Part shown: positions 1-10,452 of the stretch, one piece after another
How the letters are laid out: each line of letters begins with the position of its first letter
How positions within the stretch are numbered: position 1 is the stretch's first letter
Assembly: GCA_022494885.1 (NCBI GenBank)
Contig: JAGVSM010005053.1
Location: 1-64,000 of the forward strand
Direction of reading: 5' to 3'
DNA length: 64,000 bases
Source: Micrasema longulum
Lineage: Eukaryota; Arthropoda; Insecta; Trichoptera; Brachycentridae
Made by a program: the position numbers and the translations under genes
The notes under the pieces: model-generated
What the model saw: the letters and a program-made list of their open reading frames with translations, nothing else
The model's database searches: none
Told to the model about the DNA's origin: nothing

Positions 1-715
1 AAGAATTTATGATAAATAGGTAAATATTTACAATTTTTTTTTTTAATTGACTGAAAATTACAAAGAGTTAAGTCAATGTACCTTCATTATATTATAATAT
101 ACATACATATCACATAATGATTAAAAATTTTATAATGTTACGAGTTAGAATTAAAACACGAATTACCATTATAATGTAAAACAAAAATCATTGAAAGAAA
201 TCGATACTTCAAGCATTTTTTCCCTTTCTAAGGATAGATTCAGGAACTTTCTACTGATTCTGGAACTTTTTTCGGTTTCTAGTGTCTAAGAGAAGTTAAT
301 TTAAAATAGAAACCCTCATCACGTTATGCATACAATAAACTGTGGAGAAACGGCCAATGTTTGCGCGTTTTCTTTTTAAAGTAAGATTTAATCTAGACCT
401 TCGTTATCAAAGGCAACTTGACTATCGCAAATCGCAAGTCGCAAAGAATAGAATCCACTTAGAAAATTCATCGGGAAATTACGTGAACAAGAAGTTGAAT
501 TTGATGCATTGTGATCTTACGCATATTCTTTCAACAACGAAATGTTATGAGAACGAATGATAAAATAATAGAACTAAAGTAGTGTAATGTTTTTTTGCTT
601 GTTTTCCCGACTTTTTTGTCTTCGTTTATTTTTCTCGATTAATTGATTGATTTTAAAAAATGAAAAAAAAAAACCTTTTTCCTTTTTTTGATTACCTCAA
701 ATATTTAAATTTCGG
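1..715. other. AT-rich noncoding stretch, nothing recognised
   Basis: I see no gene or recognised repeat here. The only open frame of note (342-560, plus, 72 codons) has no recognisable motif and is no longer than chance allows in sequence of this length. Confidence 0.6.
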
Positions 716-717
716 GG

Positions 718-800
718 ATCATTTTCAAAGAGTTGTAAGTAACATAGTTTTTGAAAATGGGAATCCAGTTGTGGTAGAATGGGGTGCGAACCTCGGACCT
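718..800 (-). repeat. SINE J fragment (tRNA-related head plus body)
   Basis: The plus strand shows a body segment (around 720-767) followed by GTTGTGGTAGAATGGGG and a B-box-like segment GGTGCGAACC. The head matches 56501-56572 and the body matches 56059-56106, so this is a dispersed SINE in minus orientation. Only the 3' half of the tRNA-like head remains. Confidence 0.5.
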
Positions 801-1062
801 TTTTTTAAAGAGCATATTGAATTCTAGGCATTTACCTGTCATTTACTAATTGAGGGATAATGTCACATTCTATGTAGAAGACATTCTTTCGCGGATTATT
901 ATTATTATCTTTTTTTCAAAAATACAATTTTACGTTCACTTTGCCCAGCCCACATACCCCGTTCCAAGCTAGGCAATTACATTTTAATAAATATTAATGG
1001 TTTACAAGTTAGAAGGAAAGCACAGACTAATAAAATATAAACCTACTCGTATACACATTTTG

Positions 1063-1112
1063 ATACATATACACATACACACATACACACACACATATAC
1101 ATATATACAAAC
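1063..1112. repeat. (CA)n/(TA)n microsatellite
   Basis: Alternating ACAC and ATAC dinucleotides form a simple repeat immediately before a LINE 3' tail. Confidence 0.85.
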
Positions 1113-1213
1113 TATTGGTCTTTTTATGTAAAAACATTGTTGTTTTTAATACTTATTTTGTATGACTGCATGTTTTTCTGAATAAAATAAAATAAATAAA
1201 TAAATAAATAAAT
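1113..1213 (+). mobile_element. Non-LTR retrotransposon 3' end (family K)
   Basis: This roughly 100-bp segment recurs at 23645-23735 with about 90% identity by eye. Both copies run into a terminal AATAAAATAAAATAAATAAA-type A-rich repeat. A shared 3' sequence followed by an oligo-A/AAATA tail is typical of 5'-truncated non-LTR insertions. No coding part is left, so the clade is unknown. Confidence 0.6.
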
Positions 1214-1310
1214 ACATACATATATATACATACAAACATATACATATACACACATATATACATACATACATACACACACATGTACATATACCCATGCGCA
1301 TACACATACA
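1214..1310. repeat. ACAT/ATAC microsatellite
   Basis: A compound run of ATACATAC, ATATAC and ACAC units continues from the A-rich tail of the preceding LINE end. Overlapping open frames here are artefacts of the repeat. Confidence 0.85.
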
Positions 1311-3775
1311 TAAATTCATAAAACATAGACAATTTATTTAATATAATGCGAAACTTCATGATTGCCATTAGTTTATATATTTTTAAAATTATTATAATTT
1401 TTATATTTTATTTTTAACATCTAGTAAGCATCTCCAATCCACGGCATGCATCAACCTTTCTGACTCCCTACGACAAATGTCATGAAAGAGCGAGGTCAAC
1501 ACCTTCCGCAACTTGACAACACTCCCGCTTTTCCACGATTCTGGCAAATTTTAGTATTTTTCTGTACCTACATTCACTGAACAAATAATTTTGAAAATAT
1601 TTTTTTGATTCGTATTCTCTACAAATCACGAATCATTGAGTGTATTCTTTTGTCATTGGTTTGTAGTGCTCACCCCAGTCTTGCATTCTGCATAATATTG
1701 TATCTAGAAGTGAAAAATCATCAACATTTGGTATCTTTTCAAATAATTTCTACACGTATGATATACTACTTTAGATATCTTTACAAAATATTATCATATA
1801 CACATGACTAACTTTCAAGCGATGTTCTATACAAAACTACTCAAATAGAAATTGCTTGGATAGCTAATACATACTGGAAATGTATAATAGAATGGACTAT
1901 GTAGGGAAGTATATCGCACGTTGATTGAAATAAGTTCGCTTCTGGCATTTCGAAATAAATTCTGACTTTTGAATTGCTTTGTTTCGACTTAGAATATTCT
2001 ATCACGTGGGGAAATATCTATCAAACTGTAGAATTTTAGCAAAGTTCTTTACGCTTTCATGAAAATACAAGCAATATAATATTAAATAAATTTATACAGC
2101 TGTTTTGAAGAGGAGTATCAACTCAATTTCCAGCAAAATTGAAAATATAATTCGTAAAGTAAAAAAAACAGCCATTCGACATTTACACGGGTACTCAAAT
2201 GAAACATGTGTGCATTTTTGAAGCAAGAAACACATAATAAAAACAATTATTTTTTAATGGGTAACTATATTGTTCCTAGTTACAGTATCATTTTTTCATC
2301 ACGTGTTTCATAAGAGTTTTTTTTTTTCAAATTTAAAAAAAAAAATGCAAACTTGACATAGGTAAAACACGTATTAGAGTTAAAAAAATGTAAGGAACAA
2401 TACTGAACATTCTTAAACAGGCAAAAGAGTGAAACATATATAAAAGCAACTAATGAAATGTATAATAATACTGGAAGTGTTATATGTATGAAAAGCATTT
2501 GAGACTTATCGTATTCATTAAAAAATCAAATCATAAAAAATTAAGAATCTTGAAAAAAAGGGAAAGCAACTTATAAGAAGCAAAAAAGTATATCACATAA
2601 TTTTATGAAATAATATAATGATTCATAAATACATATATTTTTTAAAATATTTTTTACGGACATTTCTTAACGTAGCTGCATTGTATCAAAATTGTTTTAG
2701 CTAATTAAAAAACAGTGGTTTAAACTAAACTAAAATTCTAAATAATCGTGAAAAAACAAAAGAATTAATGAAATATTTTTCGTGATTAATTTTTAATTTC
2801 GGTAAAACTTAGAAGTGTGTTAATACACAATCCTAAAAGATAATTTAAAATAATTTTCATAGCCAGGAATATCCATTGAGAGCGGTAGACATTCTTCCCT
2901 AGGAATGCTGCGGTTTCCTTGGCATCCAGAATGTTCTTGTATTCTACACAATGTGTAGTACAAACTACAAGCTATCTACACTTTCTACAGCGTAGTAACA
3001 GTAGAATTCCTCTCCGAGAAGAGGGAAGATGTTTGGTTTCGGGGGATAATAGTTATCTCAGTAGACTTTCAAAATGGTTATCGCAGTTCTACTCTGCAGT
3101 ACGTGACACCGTGGCTCAGAACTGACGGTTATTAAATTTATAATGTTTCGGCCACGTTGATTACGTCAACGTTTTAACAACAGAAATAAAGCAGAATAAT
3201 AAACCAAAATTATTACACGTACTTATGTTTGTTTAATAATAATGCAAATTTAAAATAAAGTATAATGCTTCTCACTAAAATACAATTGAAAAGATTTATG
3301 GCGATATTTCAGAGGAAAGTTTAGATATTATTTTTATGTCCAGTATTTTTATGTCCAAAATTTTAAAACCCTTTCACGGCCGCACCTGAAAAAGAAAGTT
3401 GACAAAATTGTCTTTAATTGTCTATAAAAAAAAAAATTTCTATATGAAAATGTGTATAACATTTCGAAGATTCTTTGTCAATGACGTATTTTAATATGTT
3501 ACTAAAATTATTTTATATGTATCTTTTATTTTTCAAAGAGAGACTTTGATTCAACATTATAAACAATCGAAGATGACTCTGTTAACTTCCCATTGCAATA
3601 CGAGTCCAGGAGTATGAGACCATTCAATCGTTTTAATTATGTCGTTAAATGACGGAGAGATGATCAAGCTAAAACTTCGGGTGGCAGTTCAAGGACTATG
3701 GAACATGTTGTAAAAAAACACACTAGACATTTTTTTTCCGCTTATTACTTTGGATTATTCCTAATAATGATGTAA
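1311..3775. other. Noncoding stretch; one less AT-rich block at 2870-3125
   Basis: Mostly AT-rich DNA without recognised genes. The block at 2870-3125 is visibly richer in G+C and carries a 68-codon open frame (2919-3125, plus) with no known motif. It also contains a short palindrome, CTACACAATGTGTAG. It may be an old repeat or a conserved noncoding element, and I cannot assign it. Confidence 0.5.
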
Positions 3776-3838
3776 ACCACTGCGCAGCGGTTAGCGATCT
3801 TCACTTCCATCCTTGAGATTCTTGGATCGATTTTTGGC
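3776..3838 (+). repeat. tRNA-derived SINE head (family H)
   Basis: An A-box-like stretch (TGCGCAGCGGTTAGCG) is followed about 35 nt later by a B-box-like stretch (TTGGATCGATTTT). The same arrangement is seen at 6672-6740 and 35753-35818. Stem pairing is too poor for a working tRNA, so this is a SINE promoter remnant. Confidence 0.5.
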
Positions 3839-3961
3839 AAAGCTATAATAAAGATTATAAAAGAATAATTCTTAAATTAATCAATGTTGTTATAAAAACA
3901 TTTAAGTAAGTAGAACAATTCTTGATAGAAGATTATTGTAATTTATCATAAAAATAAAAGA

Positions 3962-4274
3962 CGAGTGATACTTTAATCCACAAATTTGGAATATCCAGTG
4001 ACTGGTTTCATCGCTTTTGCGACATCTTTGAGGCTAGTATCTTTATTAAGGAGTTCAATGTATTTATACAATTTTAAAAAATATTTAAAAAAAATCTTAA
4101 TGATCCTTAGGATAAAAATAATTTTATTTAGTTTACTTTCATAAAATTTTGAATTCTCTATCCTTACCTCTGTTTTATAAAAAAAACATTGAACTCCTTA
4201 ATAAAAATACCAGTTTTGAAAGCGATGAAACCAGTCACCGAATATTTCAAATTTGTGGATTAAAGTATCACTCG
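3962..4274. mobile_element. Head-to-head inverted pair with GAAAC core (foldback 1)
   Basis: Two copies of one unit lie in opposite orientations: 3962-4060 on the minus strand and 4187-4274 on the plus strand, with 126 bp of AT-rich spacer between them. A third, single copy is at 46755-46844. Read outward, each unit begins with an AACTCCTTAATAAA-type segment and passes through a hairpin (TCGC-loop-GCGA in the 3962 and 46755 copies). It then reaches TGAAACCAGTCAC and ends near AAAGTATCACTCG. The 4187 copy has lost about 12 nt of the hairpin. No protein is encoded. Order and spacing resemble a hammerhead ribozyme junction, but that is inference. Confidence 0.6.
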
Positions 4275-4539
4275 TTTTTTTTTCAATAATAAATGTTATA
4301 TATACAATTACTAGCACCTAGAACGATTCATCATTTTGTCTTAACCTAATAAATAGTGATAAGTCAATTAGTCTACGAATATAGTTCCCAATAAACTTAC
4401 ATTCCAACTAAGCTGACACTACATTCATATTATACATTCTGATTTAACAATTGAGGGTATGACAAACGAATGAAGTAAGATTTCAGTTAAGATCTGAACT
4501 GACTTGAGATCTAAGCTCAAAAGTTGTAATTGTTAAAGC

Positions 4540-4650
4540 ATTTGGTACCAGGCAGAGGGGCCAGCTACGGCAAAAGCACGATTTACGAACCTAGTGTTTG
4601 GGAGGCGCCAGAGTTCGACAAGTTTTTCTCTGCCTGTATCAAATGCTGAC
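4540..4650 (-). pseudogene. CR1/L2-like LINE reverse transcriptase C-terminal remnant
   Basis: The minus strand encodes PNTRFVNRAFAVAGPSAW. This matches the TKFSERAFAVAGPTTW segment of the better-preserved LINE at 42190-42830 in this window. That segment is characteristic of the region after the reverse transcriptase thumb in CR1/L2-type elements. The frame is lost just downstream. The element is 5'-truncated and degenerate. Confidence 0.6.
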
Positions 4651-5527
4651 CACATAGAAAATTTTCTTTGATATATATTTTACAGAGGCCTGGTAGGGAA
4701 AAATTTATTAGGAAGAATAAGGGTAAGAAAAATTTCTAAAGAATTTCTGGAATTGCAGTATTTAAAAAAAAAGTATTTTAGTAATTAAAAAAATTCATTT
4801 TAAGGTCATCGTGTACTTCTCTTTTAAGATAATTATAGGTAATACAAGTATATAAAATAAATAAAATAATATAACTTCTCGTTACCTGATGATATGAGTG
4901 TTTCACACTAAAGTTCACAAGATTGAATGGTTTATGAAGCAGTTTGCCCATTTAATTTGATAAATTTTAATATTTATTTGCCGTTTAGGTAACTCTCGCT
5001 GAAAGGAGAATATTGTTTTCAAACACATAATTGATTTCTGTAAAATAATAAGATATTTTAGGAAAATTACTTTTTTATTTTGGCTATATACAAATGATAT
5101 TCAAATGTGGGTCCTGTGAGTATTATTTTTTTTTTTTCATTTATTAAGGAAAAACAACAAAACAATAAGAAAGCAAAATATAAAAAATAGTACATAAATC
5201 CAGTTAAAGCTTTTCACAAATACAATAAGAGAACATGTTACACAGTAAAGAGAAATATAATATGTTATATAAGACATGAGAAAAAAAAAGAACTCGTAAG
5301 AAGGTTAAGGGATGAGAAAATAGAGTGGAGGAGTGGAGGAGAGGGATTTTTATAATAATCGGTATATTGTTGTATGTTACAATATATTTTAGTTTTTTTT
5401 GGTTTATATATTGTAATATATTGTTGTTTTTATAATATATATATATTATAATATATTTTAGTTTAGTTGAATGAATAATGAGGAAGATAATGGTAGATAC
5501 TGATTTGATTTTAATATAAATACAGTT
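4651..5527. other. AT-rich noncoding stretch with AT simple repeats
   Basis: Nothing recognisable as a gene. From 5370 to 5465 there are TATAATATAT-type simple repeats. The 110-codon minus-strand open frame across 5204-5536 is Ile/Tyr/Asn-rich low-complexity translation of this AT tract. Confidence 0.6.
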
Positions 5528-5742
5528 AGTAGTCAACGCATTTGCTTACCATGCAAGGTGTCTAAAATACGATCCCCGACATAGCTGACAGAAAATATTT
5601 ATTTAAAAAGTGTTTTTACGCTAGAATATTTCATAATCCTTAGACTGATCATCTCACCTTCATGTTACAAAAATGATTGTGATACGCTGCGATTAAAGTA
5701 TTAATGCAGTGCCCTATGTACTATAAGGGCAAAAGGGGGGTG
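5528..5742 (+). repeat. tRNA-derived SINE (family G), plus orientation
   Basis: A degenerate tRNA-like head (AACGCATTTGCTTACCATGC, then ATACGATCCCC as a decayed B box) is followed by a body. The body contains AATATTTATTTAAAAAGTGT and GACTGATCATCTCACCTT and ends in TGCAGTGCCCTATG. The same order of modules recurs, often inverted, at 21520, 29806, 32170, 38036, 52310 and 58926. Confidence 0.6.
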
Positions 5743-6671
5743 ATGATGACAGTAAGATTGAAAAAAAGTCAGTTAATTTATCAGTTTAGGGTAATATCAT
5801 AAAATATTAAAGTTTTGAACGTATATTCAGTGATATATGAATTTAAAAGGCCCAAAAGGTTCACAATAATAAAATTAATATATATTTTGTAAATATTTTA
5901 AACAACTGCTCGGCTTTATTTAGATATAAAATTGAAAAACATATAACATGTACAGAAAAAATATTTATTAATGAAGACACACAATTTACTTTGATTAAGC
6001 ATTAAAAAAACACAACGTTTAAACTCTATTAGATGATTTTTTTTATTTTTTATTTATGTACTAAAAATAAAACGGTTGGTTAAACGTTGCAAACGGTTAA
6101 ACGGTTTAGCCGAGTTATACATATTATACACACTCGTATAAATTATTATTTATTTAATGGGGATAAAAATGTGATTAAAATTGCTTTGTATTTTTTACCA
6201 TTTTCCCATTAAATACGTGAACGTAGGTGAGTTCAAACTGAACTGCTTTTCATTTATTGAACCAGGAATCCAAAGGGAGTATGAAAATCGAATGATTTAT
6301 GATGCCCATCAAGCCGGCATGAACCTGCTTCTCGATTGTGTTGTGTCATTTTCCCGCCAAGTAGCGGCCATTACGGAATGTTTGTTTACCCTATTGGCAC
6401 ACCTGCAGCTTACAAAATGGCCGCCCGAAAGAAAACCGTCCGGAGAAAAGGTTTTCAATTAAATGCCTACACAAGAGTCGGTTGCAAAGAATTTAAAATA
6501 TTTTCTACGAAGAAAAATTGCGCTTCGTCACAAAAACATGGGTTTTTAGATGGTTTAAAATATGCGATGCTAAGCTGCGTAGTAGTGAAATCAGTCAGTA
6601 CATATTTACGTATTTGTACAGCTTCGAAATAGTATTTTTCTTTTTAAATAGCGTCATCCATCGATATTTAT
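5743..6671. other. Noncoding stretch, nothing recognised
   Basis: AT-rich DNA, except for 6225-6470, which is somewhat richer in G+C and holds overlapping 93- and 98-codon frames without known motifs. It includes AAAATGGCCGCC, like the ATGG-core motifs seen again at 54612 and 57185. Function not assignable. Confidence 0.5.
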
Positions 6672-6740
6672 CATGGCTTCGTAGTGCAGTGGTTAGCACA
6701 TTTTATTACCGTGCATCAGGTGTGAATTTGACACATAGAT
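6672..6740 (+). repeat. tRNA-derived SINE head (family H)
   Basis: CGTAGTGCAGTGGTTAGCAC is an A-box-like stretch, and CAGGTGTGAATTTGA is a decayed B box at the expected spacing. An A-rich run follows about 25 nt later. Related heads are at 3776 and 35753. Confidence 0.5.
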
Positions 6741-7776
6741 ATGAAAAAATAATTTAATTAAAAAAAAAAAAATATAGTTGGCTAAGAAAATTATTCTTAC
6801 GCTTTATCACGTTATTATTTAAAAGCCGGTAGAATTCGCACCCCAGAAAAATAATTTTTGAGTCTTTCGTAGTTCATAATGTCACTTAGTTGGGTTAAGT
6901 ATTTTATCCATGGCCAATTATTTAGTACCCTACATTTTGAAAATTTATTATTTTACTTGCGTTTTATTAAAAAAATTCTATATGAACACTTCACTGGGCA
7001 CAACTCGTGTCAAATTCTACAGATAATTTTCATTATCCGTTTTATTTTATATCTCAAATATTATGATAGATTTTTTATATCTTTGTCGATGACCTGTTGT
7101 AATTTCAGCATTATTTGGAGATACCTTTCAATGCGTTAAGTTTGATTTATCTTTTTCGAAGGGTGTTTTACGCGTTTACCACAAGAGTGATTTTCATATT
7201 TTATATTAAATTGCTTCGCCCGAAAACAATTTTGACCGAACGTTATTTATTTTGGCTTCACTTCGAAAAAATAATTAAAGATAAGAGGTCTCAGCAATTT
7301 TCATAAAATGTTATTACACGAAAATACGTTACAGTAAATTTTCCGTCAAAATTTAATCACGAAATTGACATAACTTTTTATATAATTACATTTAACTAAA
7401 CTAATTTAGGTACATTAAAAAAATCATTTATTTATTTATTCAAGTAAAAATACATATAACAAAAAAAACTTATCCCTAACTCTTAGAGGCTTGGAGCTCT
7501 GTGTTGAGTTGGAATACAACATAATGGAAAGTGAATTAAAGAATACTAAAAATTAAAATTATTACAAAAAATCATTTTAATAAATATCTGGACAACGCGC
7601 GTAATAGTATGTTATCTGAGACAAAATCAAAACTTATACACTTTTCATGAAAGTGGCTTTCGTTTTGGAAAACTTTAAATTTACTTCTAGGACATTAAAC
7701 TTTAGATACATACGAGTATAATATAATACATGTCGAAAGACGTAATCCACGTTTACCTATTCTCATGATCTATGCT
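6741..7776. other. AT-rich noncoding stretch
   Basis: Open frames at 6879-7139 and 7115-7306 are Phe/Ile/Leu-rich translations of AT-rich DNA. I see no domain, repeat or RNA gene. Confidence 0.6.
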
Positions 7777-8230
7777 GTCATGGTAATGAAAAGAAGTAGG
7801 TACTTTGTCTAAATTTAAAGTAGGGAAATAAGATTTATGCATGGTAACACTGGAGCATAAATAAAAAGCGCGGGCTGTTTTTTTATTGGCAGAGAGCGAT
7901 CAAAATGGTGAGACTCCGTGTACATAGCAGAATTAAGTAGCAATAAGTGGCTAATGTTAAAATGTGTGAAGAGTTTGTGAACTGTGAGTCTGTTTAGTTT
8001 TTACACCATGGAATTAATTATAACTTATTATCTTTTTATATTTATAACAGATTTCCTTTTTTTTCTCACCACGTTTTTAATTTATTTAAACAATGCCATG
8101 ACTTAGCTCTTTGCCAAGCAGCGGACATACTGCGTTTTTTCTTTACACTTTTACACAGTGTTACCAGAGATAAACCTAAATTGCCTACTTGAAATTTAGG
8201 CATGGTACCTACTTCTTTTCAATACGGTGT
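7777..8230. mobile_element. MITE with long terminal inverted repeats
   Basis: The left arm, 7777-7852, starts near CATGGTAATGAAAAGAAGTA. It is the imperfect reverse complement of the right arm, 8155-8230. Both share GAAAAGAAGTAGGTAC, CTAAATTT and TGGTAACACTG in order. The roughly 300-bp interior has no open reading frame. This is the structure of a nonautonomous cut-and-paste transposon. The superfamily is uncertain because no target duplication is evident. Confidence 0.6.
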
Positions 8231-8254
8231 CAATATAATAAAGGTCCACAGCTG

Positions 8255-8340
8255 ACATTTCCTCCCTTTTCCAACAAAAGCCGCTTCTGAAATATAAACC
8301 TTGTACATTATAAGCAAGGTCAATAATACTGCAACTCCCA
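8255..8340 (+). repeat. Dispersed repeat I, copy 1
   Basis: It contains AGGTCCACAGC, CTTTTCCAA and GAAATATAAACCTTGTACAT, then AAGCAAGGTCAATAATA. The same blocks in the same order occur inverted at 48998-49135. Nature unknown; possibly a LINE or LTR untranslated segment. Confidence 0.6.
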
Positions 8341-8846
8341 TAAAAAAAAAACTTCAAAAATTTTCTACTCCGGGACGTGATATTTTTCCACTCCTTGTCC
8401 CCTACTCAACAACTTTACAATTATTGTAATTACCACTTATATGTAAATCCACAGTAACAATGATAATGGTTGATGGTAGAGAACGGGCGCGCGTGAGTTG
8501 ATTTGAGGTTAAATGAGAAAGATGGATTACAATTAAAGTTATTTATTAAGTAGATACACAAGAATTACATCCTATTATTTGGTACGGAAGGAATTCGCAA
8601 TAGCGAACACTGACGGAGAGCTGGTGACCGGGCGACGCAAAATGCCCAGATGAAATGTAATGAGTTCTTCCAATGTACGGCGTTTAGTATCTTGTCCGAG
8701 CTGATGTTGCAGCGGGCTACGCGTTCAGACCTGTCGACCTCACGGCTTCGGTGTTGCCCTCCACAATGGAATCTATACTTCAAACTGATTTTGTCTTATT
8801 TCACTTAAATAAAAGCAGTGCACTGAAGAAAAAAAAGAATTGATTG
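8341..8846. other. Noncoding stretch with a less AT-rich block at 8580-8770
   Basis: The 8580-8770 block is near 50% G+C and gives a 72-codon minus-strand frame (8565-8783) without known motifs. It could be a decayed element or a regulatory block. I do not call a gene. Confidence 0.45.
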
Positions 8847-9095
8847 TAAAGCTAGGGTTTCCTAGGACAGCGGTGCCCGTATTTTAACGGCCGTAGTGAA
8901 CGGTGATGCAGTGGACAGTCGTCGTAAAGGTGACTAGAGTGTGGTTTTCTAGGAAAACGGTGTTATCAACACCATTTAACACCGTTTTCCTAGGAAACCA
9001 CTCTCTAATCACTTTTACGATGGCTGTCCACTGCATCACCGTTCACTACGGCCGTTAAAATACGGGCACCGCTGTCCTAGGAAACCCTAGCTTTA
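8847..9095. mobile_element. Near-perfect palindromic MITE flanked by TA
   Basis: Positions 8847-8965 are the reverse complement of 8977-9095 with no indels and few mismatches, leaving an 11-nt loop. The outer ends read TA-AAGCTAGGGTTTCCTAGG and its complement. The terminal TA dinucleotides fit the TA target duplication of Tc1/mariner-like elements. There is no coding capacity. The near identity of the arms implies a recent origin or recent correction. Transcribed, it would form a hairpin of about 119 bp. Confidence 0.75.
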
Positions 9096-9594
9096 GAAAC
9101 AGTATTTTTTTTCAAACATTCAAAGTCAGTTTTTGCAAAAATCAAGTACATGAATTTTCAATAAAAAATGTTAAGGTGTTAGATATTTGGTTTCAGCCGC
9201 ATGATGAAATTAAAACTTTAATTAAAACTAATAAGGGTTGTCAGGGCTCGAAGAAGGGGCGGTTGTGGGTATGTCGATGTTACTAAAATTGATGTTGTTT
9301 ACTCGTCATATCAAGAGCTTACAGGCAACCCTGGGAAACTAGGAACGCACAAATACATATAGCATATACATGCATGTAGACTAACCAGTAATGAGCGACG
9401 GAAAACGGAATTTACAATGAGGAAGTTCACCAAGCTAAAAAAAAATGTATCGTATTATCTTCGCTTTAATTATTTTAAGTTTTGTAATTTGGAAATTACA
9501 CTTTGAAATATAAAAAAAGAACCCTGTATCATTTAAAACACGCTAAACATGGCTACTTAAAAACCGAAAATTTATCACAACACATATATGATAA
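9096..9594. other. Noncoding stretch, nothing recognised
   Basis: AT-rich sequence with no identifiable repeat or gene. Confidence 0.6.
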
Positions 9595-9849
9595 ACATAT
9601 TACAACAAAGATGAAGAATATTTAAGATAAGGTAATATGGAAGTCTAGGCATCTACAGGGCTTATGACCTGTCAATGGCTGGTTTAAGTGGCCATTGACA
9701 GGTCATAAGCCCTGTAGATGCCTAGACTTCCATATTACCTTCTCTTAAATGTTCTTTATCTCTGTTGTATTATGTTAATATAAACAGCTCCCCAGGGAGT
9801 TGAATCCAGTCCTTGTCTACAAAAATTTGGACAAACTCAAAATATTGTT
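9595..9849. mobile_element. Foldback family D, copy 1 (hairpin form)
   Basis: The left arm 9595-9678 and right arm 9692-9776 are complementary around a 13-nt loop. They carry the family hallmarks TGGAAGTCTAGGCATCTACA and GGGCTTATGACCTGTCA. The right side continues through a terminal module (CCCAGGGAGTTGAATCCAG ... ACAAACTCAAAATATTG). Related copies are at 17619, 22884, 24236, 27220, 27625, 33304, 35215, 37660, 38515, 44870, 47070, 50425 and 53155. It encodes no protein. It is best described as a nonautonomous foldback or MITE-like family of unknown superfamily. Confidence 0.75.
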
Positions 9850-10452
9850 AACATATATGATTGGCAGTCTAAACACGTGTTCATCTGAACCTGTGACATT
9901 TTAAAGTAGTTAAGTTTTATTAAAACGTTTTTTTTTACGTATTCATTTCCACATTAAAAAAAAAAATTGAAGTTCATTCCTTTTGTTGAGCTGGCAACAA
10001 GAACACAAACTTTTTCTAGAAACACTAATCATCATACAGCAATCGACTCCAGGAGATTCAGACTTCATTCCGCGAGTCGGGAGATTCAAAAATGAATTGA
10101 ACATTTCTAGAAGAATTCCGGGATTCCGGGAGTGTGGGCGATTCTAGTTGTGACCCGTATGGATTTTTGGGTTGTGCAGTTTCGGCCCACCGAAAAAAAA
10201 GGTTGATCATCGCTACAACAAACAGTGTTATACTATACACAGTACACAGATATAAGGGAAGTTTTGCCGTAAGGGTGTGTTGACAGTAAGTGTGAATTTG
10301 TGTACCGAGGAAAGCTCTCTAAATAAGTTGTATTTGTGTTTATGGGAGATCCGTATCTTGAGTTTATATGTGTGTATAATTCCACAGGGTAAATATTTTT
10401 TTATTAAGAAGTTTTATGTTTTATAGTTTTGCGCAGTTAGTTTATATGTTTA
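9850..10452. other. Noncoding stretch; less AT-rich block 10040-10200
   Basis: The 10040-10200 block (GAGATTCAGACTTCATTCCG and related GATTC-rich repeats) is less AT-rich than its surroundings and gives a 60-codon minus-strand frame without known motifs. Otherwise nothing recognised. Confidence 0.45.

Noticed and set aside
1153..1368. Tyr/Val-rich minus-strand frame
   Set aside because: Translation of the ACAT/ATAC microsatellite.
2919..3125. 68-codon frame in a less AT-rich block
   Set aside because: No motif, no splice context, and too short to separate from chance; recorded only as an unexplained block.
5204..5536. 110-codon minus-strand frame
   Set aside because: Ile/Tyr/Asn/Lys low-complexity composition follows directly from AT repeats; no motif.
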